Assembly (NCBI GenBank): GCA_023418255.1
Contig: JAEZZZ010000138.1
Span: 1 to 17,676, forward strand
DNA: 17,676 nt
Direction of reading: 5' to 3'
Source: Bacteroidota bacterium
Lineage (GTDB): Bacteria > Bacteroidota > Bacteroidia > Bacteroidales > Dysgonomonadaceae
The notes below the pieces were generated by a model. The model saw nothing but the letters and a program-made list of their open reading frames with translations, had not been told where the DNA came from and did not search any database. The translations under genes and the position numbers were made by a program. Below are positions 13,881 through 17,676 of the stretch, in pieces. Within the stretch, counting starts at the first letter, position 1; each line of letters begins with the position of its first letter.

Positions 13881-15977
13881 ATGAAGAGAAAAACAGTATT
13901 TATGGCATGTATAGTCGCCGCCGGTTTGATGGCTTGTCAGAATAATGAGACAAACAAGAACGAAGCAAATGAAGATATTATTGGAAAAGTAACGCCTAGA
14001 ATCTCTTCCGATATCATGACTCCCGAAATTTTATACAGTTTCGGACGTATCGGAAGTGTAGAGGTATCGCCCGACCAATCAAAGATAGTGTATCAAGTAA
14101 CCTATGTGAGCATCGACCAAAATAGAACCAACTCGGAACTTTTTTTGATGGACATTGACGGAAGCAACAAAAAACAGCTCACGCGAGACAATTATCGGCA
14201 AGGAAATCCGCAGTGGATTGAACGTGGAGAGAAAATCGCATACCTGACAAACAAAAGTGGCTCGTCGCAAATTTGGACAATGAATGCCGATGGAACAAAT
14301 GCCACGCAGTTGACAGACGAAGAGGGTGGAATTGATGGATTCACCTTTTCGCCTGACGAAAAACGACTGCTTTTTATAAAAAACGTGTCGAGTAAAAAGA
14401 AATTGACCGAACGTTATCCCGACCTGACGAAAGCTTCCGGACGCATTGTCGATGAGTTGATGTACAAGCATTGGGATCATTGGGTGGAGGAAATCCCGCA
14501 TCCTTTTGTTGCCGACATATCCGGCAAAAAAATAGAGAATATCAAAGACTTATTGGAAGGCGAACCCTACGAATCCCCCATGTTGCCTTTTGGTGGAGTT
14601 GAGCAATTGGCATGGAGTCCCGATGGGAAAACCATTGCTTACACTTGCCGTAAAAAAACAGGAAAAGAGTACTCCGTATCTACCAATTCCGACATCTATT
14701 TTTACGATGTCGAAACCGGCAAAACCACCAACATGACCGAAGGCATGATGGGATATGATGTCAATCCTCAATTTTCGCCTGACGGCGAATATTTTGCTTG
14801 GCAAAGCATGGAGCGTGATGGTTACGAAGCAGACAAAAACCGCCTTTTTGTGATGCATCTTGCCACAGGTAAAAAAACATACGTTACAGAAAATTTCGAT
14901 TATAACACCGACGCGTTTGTGTGGAACAGCGACAACAAAAGCCTCTTCCTTGTTGCTTGCGTTGAAGCTAAAACACAACTCTTTACCGCCGATGTGGCTT
15001 CGCAAAAAGTAAAAGCCATCACCCAAGGAGCGCACGATTATGCATCGGTAGCCTTGGCAAACGGAAAACTGATTGCCAAACGTCATTCGTTTTCCATGCC
15101 CGATGAGATATATGCGGTGGACATCCAATCCGGCGCTGCCAAAGAATTGTCATTTGAAAACAAACACATCCTCGACCAATTGACGATGGGCAAGGTAGAA
15201 GAACGCCACATCACTACAACCGATGGAAAGCAAATGCTCACGTGGGTTGTTTATCCACCTCATTTTGACGCGTCAAAAAAATATCCGGCGCTGCTCTATT
15301 GCCAAGGCGGTCCGCAAAGTACGGTTAGCCAGTTTTGGTCGTATCGTTGGAATTTGCAAATGATGGCAGCCAACGGATATATTGTGGTGGCACCTAACCG
15401 TCGTGGATTGCCCGGTTTTGGACAAGAGTGGTTGGAACAAATCAGTGGCGATTATGGTGGACAAAATATGAAAGATTATCTTTCGGCAATCGATGCCGTG
15501 TCAAAAGAACCCTTTGTTGATGAAGACAGACTCGGTTGTACCGGTGCCAGCTATGGCGGATTCTCTGTCTATTGGCTTGCCGGAAACCATGACAAACGAT
15601 TTAAGGCGTTCTTGTCGCATGCCGGTATTTTCAATTTAGAAGCACAATATTTAGAAACCGAAGAACTGTTTTTTGCAAATTGGGATATGGGAGGCCCGTT
15701 TTGGGATAAATCAAACGCCACGGCACAGAAAACCTATTCCACATCGCCACATAAGTATGTGGATAAATGGGATACACCCATTATGATTACTCATGGCGAA
15801 TACGATTATCGCATTTTGGCATCGCAAGGAATGATGGCTTTCAATGCCGCACAAATACGCGATATTCCTTCACGAATGCTCATATTCCCCGATGAGAATC
15901 ACTGGATTACCAAACCACAAAACGGCATCCTGTTTCAGCGTGAGTTTTTCCGCTGGTTCGATGAGTGGTTAAAATAG
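13881..15977 (+). CDS. S9 family (DPP5/acylaminoacyl-like) lipoprotein peptidase
   Basis: A 698-residue prolyl-oligopeptidase-family enzyme. From the ATG at 13881 it has a lipoprotein signal with GLMAC and Cys19. A beta-propeller of WD40/TolB-like blades spans about 50-430 (repeated 'SPDG/SPDE' turns at 157-160, 246-249 and 299-302). The alpha/beta-hydrolase domain follows: oxyanion-side YCQGGP, nucleophile Ser557 in GASYGG (555-560), Asp642 in THGEYDYRI, His674 in DENHWI. The Ser–Asp–His spacing of 85 and 32 residues and the 'SP.KYVDKWDTP' segment fit dipeptidyl-peptidase 5 and relatives, which release dipeptides from peptides for amino-acid uptake. A TTG-initiated extension to 13839 is open but would bury the signal peptide, so the ATG is chosen. 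It probably shares a transcript with the ABC ATPase gene. Confidence 0.92.
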   Translation: MKRKTVFMACIVAAGLMACQNNETNKNEANEDIIGKVTPRISSDIMTPEILYSFGRIGSVEVSPDQSKIVYQVTYVSIDQNRTNSELFLMDIDGSNKKQLTRDNYRQGNPQWIERGEKIAYLTNKSGSSQIWTMNADGTNATQLTDEEGGIDGFTFSPDEKRLLFIKNVSSKKKLTERYPDLTKASGRIVDELMYKHWDHWVEEIPHPFVADISGKKIENIKDLLEGEPYESPMLPFGGVEQLAWSPDGKTIAYTCRKKTGKEYSVSTNSDIYFYDVETGKTTNMTEGMMGYDVNPQFSPDGEYFAWQSMERDGYEADKNRLFVMHLATGKKTYVTENFDYNTDAFVWNSDNKSLFLVACVEAKTQLFTADVASQKVKAITQGAHDYASVALANGKLIAKRHSFSMPDEIYAVDIQSGAAKELSFENKHILDQLTMGKVEERHITTTDGKQMLTWVVYPPHFDASKKYPALLYCQGGPQSTVSQFWSYRWNLQMMAANGYIVVAPNRRGLPGFGQEWLEQISGDYGGQNMKDYLSAIDAVSKEPFVDEDRLGCTGASYGGFSVYWLAGNHDKRFKAFLSHAGIFNLEAQYLETEELFFANWDMGGPFWDKSNATAQKTYSTSPHKYVDKWDTPIMITHGEYDYRILASQGMMAFNAAQIRDIPSRMLIFPDENHWITKPQNGILFQREFFRWFDEWLK

Positions 15978-16157
15978 TAAGAAAATCAATTATTTATTAA
16001 CCTAAGTTCAGTTTAAGCAGCATCCAATTATCTCAATCAGATTAAACTTGCCTCTTTTATTCATTGAAGGCGTTTAATGGATTTATAACATTAAAGCGAT
16101 AAAATATCAAATAAATTGTTGTTTTTGTCCATTCATTCGTCTGACAATAATTTAAAT
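15978..16157. other. AT-rich junction between the peptidase gene and the IS110 element
   Basis: No credible ORF. A weak inverted repeat, AGTTTAA (16010-16016) and TTAAACT (16042-16048), is separated by 25 bases; no T-run follows, so a terminator is not clear. The left end of the IS110 element lies somewhere here or just beyond, as base composition becomes less AT-rich after about 16160. IS110 elements usually lack terminal inverted repeats and long target duplications, so the exact boundary cannot be read from one copy. Confidence 0.4.
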
Positions 16158-16267
16158 AAGCTATGAAACCCTCATGATTATGCCAACACCCACGAGGATA
16201 AAAAATTAGTGGAATTATTCACCGTTAGTCCTTTTTTCATAGCTTTGTATCGTCTGCTCTGCAGACG
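16158..16267 (+). ncRNA. Candidate bridge-RNA-like structured leader of the IS110 element
   Basis: Perfect 11-bp arms, AAGCTATGAAA (16158-16168) and TTTCATAGCTT (16235-16245), can close a 66-base interior. Inside, CCTCATG (16170-16176) pairs with CACGAGG (16191-16197) with one mismatch and leaves a 14-base loop; GTGGA (16209-16213) pairs with TTCAC (16218-16222) including one G-U. A separate perfect 7-bp hairpin, CGTCTGC/GCAGACG (16251-16257, 16261-16267) with a TCT loop, follows. In IS110-group elements the noncoding left end encodes the bridge RNA that selects target and donor DNA through internal loops; the position and layout here match that idea. No loop-to-target match can be shown from this window, so identity as a bridge RNA is an inference. 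Confidence 0.4.
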
Positions 16268-16283
16268 TCTGTAACGCTTAAAA

Positions 16284-16289
16284 GAAGGA
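16284..16289 (+). promoter_or_regulatory. Shine–Dalgarno sequence of the IS110 transposase
   Basis: GAAGGA lies 6 bases before the ATG at 16296 and fixes that start. The host genes here mostly lack such a clear site, which agrees with a foreign origin of the element. The palindrome CAGACGTCTG (16262-16271) just upstream can pair alternatively with the 16251-16267 hairpin and may affect access to the site. Confidence 0.6.
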
Positions 16290-16295
16290 ACAAAC

Positions 16296-17535
16296 ATGGA
16301 AGCAGTCTCATTTGAACAAGTTGTCAGTCGCGGCTGCGGCCTTGATGTACACAAAAAAACAGTAGTCGCCACCATAGACGGCGAGGGTTTGAAACGTTCG
16401 ACCCGTGAATTTGGAACGTTTACGGGTTCTTTGACAGAATTAAAAGACTGGTTATTGGAAAACGGCATCACACACGTAGCGATTTAAAGTACAGGAGGTT
16501 ACTGGAAGCCCGTTTACCACGTGCTGGAACCCTCGGGCATAAAAGTTTGGATTGTCAATGCCCGCCACGTAAAAAATGTTCCGGGACATAAAACGGACAA
16601 AAAGGACAGTGTTTGGTTCTGCAAGCTGTTATTGGCCGGATTGCTTAAACCGAGCTACATCCCGCCCAAAGAGCAGCGTGAACTTCGCGACCTGACACGT
16701 TACCGCAAGAAGCTGATACAGGACATTGCTTCCAACAAGAACCGTATCATCCGCATTCTTGAAGACTGCAATGTGAAACTATCAAGTGTTCTCAGCGACA
16801 CGAGCGGTGTAACAGCCACCAAGCTGATAGACAAACTCTGCGACGGCAAGCAGATCACGATGGAAGACATCGAAGCCGTATATCACAAAAAAATAGAAGC
16901 TACCAAGGAAGAACTTTGGGAAGCCTGCAACGGCATTGTCAGCGAGCATCACGTTTACCTGTTGCAAACCATCCGAGCCAACACACGGGATATCGAACGA
17001 TTGATCGAAGAGCTTAATCAAAAGATTAAGGCGGCATTGTCGCCATACGAAAACGCGTTGGAACGCCTTCGGGAGATTCCGGGGTTAAGCCGTAAGATGG
17101 TCGAAGATTTGATAGCCGAAATTGGGTTGGATATGGAAGTTTTCCCAACCGAGGAGCATCTTTGCAGCCGGGTGGGTGTATCACCCGGCAATAACGAGAG
17201 CGCGGGTAAAAAAAAGCGGACGAACCACGCACGGAAACAAGCAGGCCAAAACCACATTGATGGAAGCATCGTGGGCTGCCACCCGTACCAAGGGCACTTT
17301 TTACAAAGCCCGTTATCACCGCTTAGCCGCCCGACGGGGCAAAAAACGAGCCGCGGTTGCCGTAGCACACTCCATTCTCAAATCGGTTTATCACGTGCTC
17401 AAAGACGATGTGCCTTATCGCGAACTCGGGGCCGATTATTTAGACTCCCGAATGGCAGACAAGCGGAAAAAGTACCTCAAAAAGGAACTTGAGAAGATGG
17501 GCTATGATGTGCAGTTACAACCCGTACCCGCATAG
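16296..17535 (+). pseudogene. IS110-family DEDD transposase, interrupted by a nonsense codon and a frame change
   Basis: Joined over two lesions the reading gives a full-length IS110 transposase of about 410 residues. The N-terminal RuvC-like DEDD domain shows Asp17 in GLDVHKK and Asp101/Asp104 in HKTDKKDS. A coiled helical region follows, then the C-terminal Tnp_20 domain with EIPGLS (helix-hairpin-helix-like) and VGVSPGNNESAG, whose Ser codon (17199-17201) is the expected nucleophile. Lesion 1: codon 64 is TAA (16485-16487) in the context VAI-stop-STGGYW, where relatives have a Glu (E-S/A-T-G); a single GAA-to-TAA change explains it and removes the catalytic Glu. Lesion 2: at the A8 tract (17208-17215) the frame moves by +1; SGRTTHGNKQAKTTLMEASW and the rest to the stop at 17535 are in the new frame. 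Translation restart at GTG 16521 would lack two catalytic residues. Confidence 0.88.
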
Positions 17536-17676
17536 CAACAAGCTCTAAGCAGACATAACGGACGGCAGGAAACCAAAGGTCGATTTTTACTGGAGTACGG
17601 CACAAATGGTGTCTAATCCGAGTATGAAACTGACATCAACAGATAAGCACTCCTGATTGTTACCGCGAGCACGCGT

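Larger units (their letters stand above)
16158..17676 (+). mobile_element. IS110-family insertion sequence, degenerate, right end beyond or near the window edge
   Basis: The element contains a structured noncoding leader, a broken DEDD transposase (16296-17535) and at least part of the right noncoding end (17536-17676). Its base composition is visibly richer in G+C than the flanking chromosome, which suggests arrival from another genome. The left limit given is the start of the leader structure, not a mapped end. The 141 bases after the transposase stop hold no ORF. The octamer TATGAAAC occurs both in the leader (16162-16169) and in the right end (17623-17630), which may be chance. No terminal inverted repeats were recognised, as expected for the family. 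Confidence 0.8.

Noticed and set aside
14550..15128. Minus-strand open frame of 192 codons inside the S9 peptidase gene
   Set aside because: It lies fully antisense to a well-conserved gene, has low-complexity Cys/Phe/Val-rich content and no recognisable motif or promoter.
17200..17220. Programmed -1 ribosomal frameshift as in IS1/IS3 elements
   Set aside because: The required change is +1 (or -2) relative to the upstream frame, so a -1 slip on A6G-type sequence would not reach the downstream domain. IS110 transposases are also normally one frame.
1..17676. CRISPR array, tRNA, rRNA or prophage genes
   Set aside because: No regularly spaced repeats, cloverleaf-like sequences, rRNA segments or phage structural genes were seen on either strand.

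Overview
The window looks like a chromosomal segment from an AT-rich member of the Bacteroidales. The evidence is the set of family-typical proteins (DUF4919 protein, DUF4369/TlpA-like lipoprotein, GH3–serine hydrolase fusion, LysM–PBP fold protein, PorT-like barrel), lipoprotein signals ending in Cys, and promoter-like TAnnTTTG boxes upstream of most genes. The genus cannot be fixed from sequence alone. No tRNA, rRNA or CRISPR array is visible.

Layout. At 1-69 (minus) is the start of an IS1595-type transposase that runs off the left edge. At 128-2884 (minus) is a two-gene unit: a LysM-repeat protein with a periplasmic-binding-protein-like domain, whose stop codon touches the start of an outer-membrane beta-barrel gene. 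Next come a DUF4919 secreted protein (3237-3932, minus) with a strong terminator, and fabD (4085-4966, minus). Diverging from fabD is a DUF4369/thioredoxin-fold lipoprotein lacking both catalytic cysteines (5313-6476, plus). Converging on it is a two-gene minus-strand unit of a GH3 N-acetylglucosaminidase fused to a beta-lactamase-fold domain (7666-10632) followed by aroB (6548-7636). Then come a lipoprotein serpin (10853-12109, plus), pdxH (12121-12759, minus), and a plus-strand pair of a LolD-like ABC ATPase (13177-13830) and an S9/DPP5-like lipoprotein peptidase (13881-15977). The right edge is an IS110-family element whose transposase is broken twice (16296-17535).

How it fits together. 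Most host genes concern the cell envelope: fatty-acid initiation (FabD), peptidoglycan binding or recycling (LysM protein, GH3–hydrolase), lipoprotein release (LolD-like) and secreted or lipid-anchored proteins (serpin, S9 peptidase, thioredoxin-fold protein, barrel). AroB and PdxH are biosynthetic housekeeping enzymes set among them. The segment is bracketed by two insertion sequences.

The most interesting signal is at the right edge. The noncoding leader of the IS110 element (about 16158-16267) contains nested inverted repeats that could fold into a structured RNA, in the position where IS110 elements encode their bridge RNA. The transposase itself carries a TAA exactly where the catalytic Glu of the DEDD tetrad belongs, and a frame change at an A8 tract.
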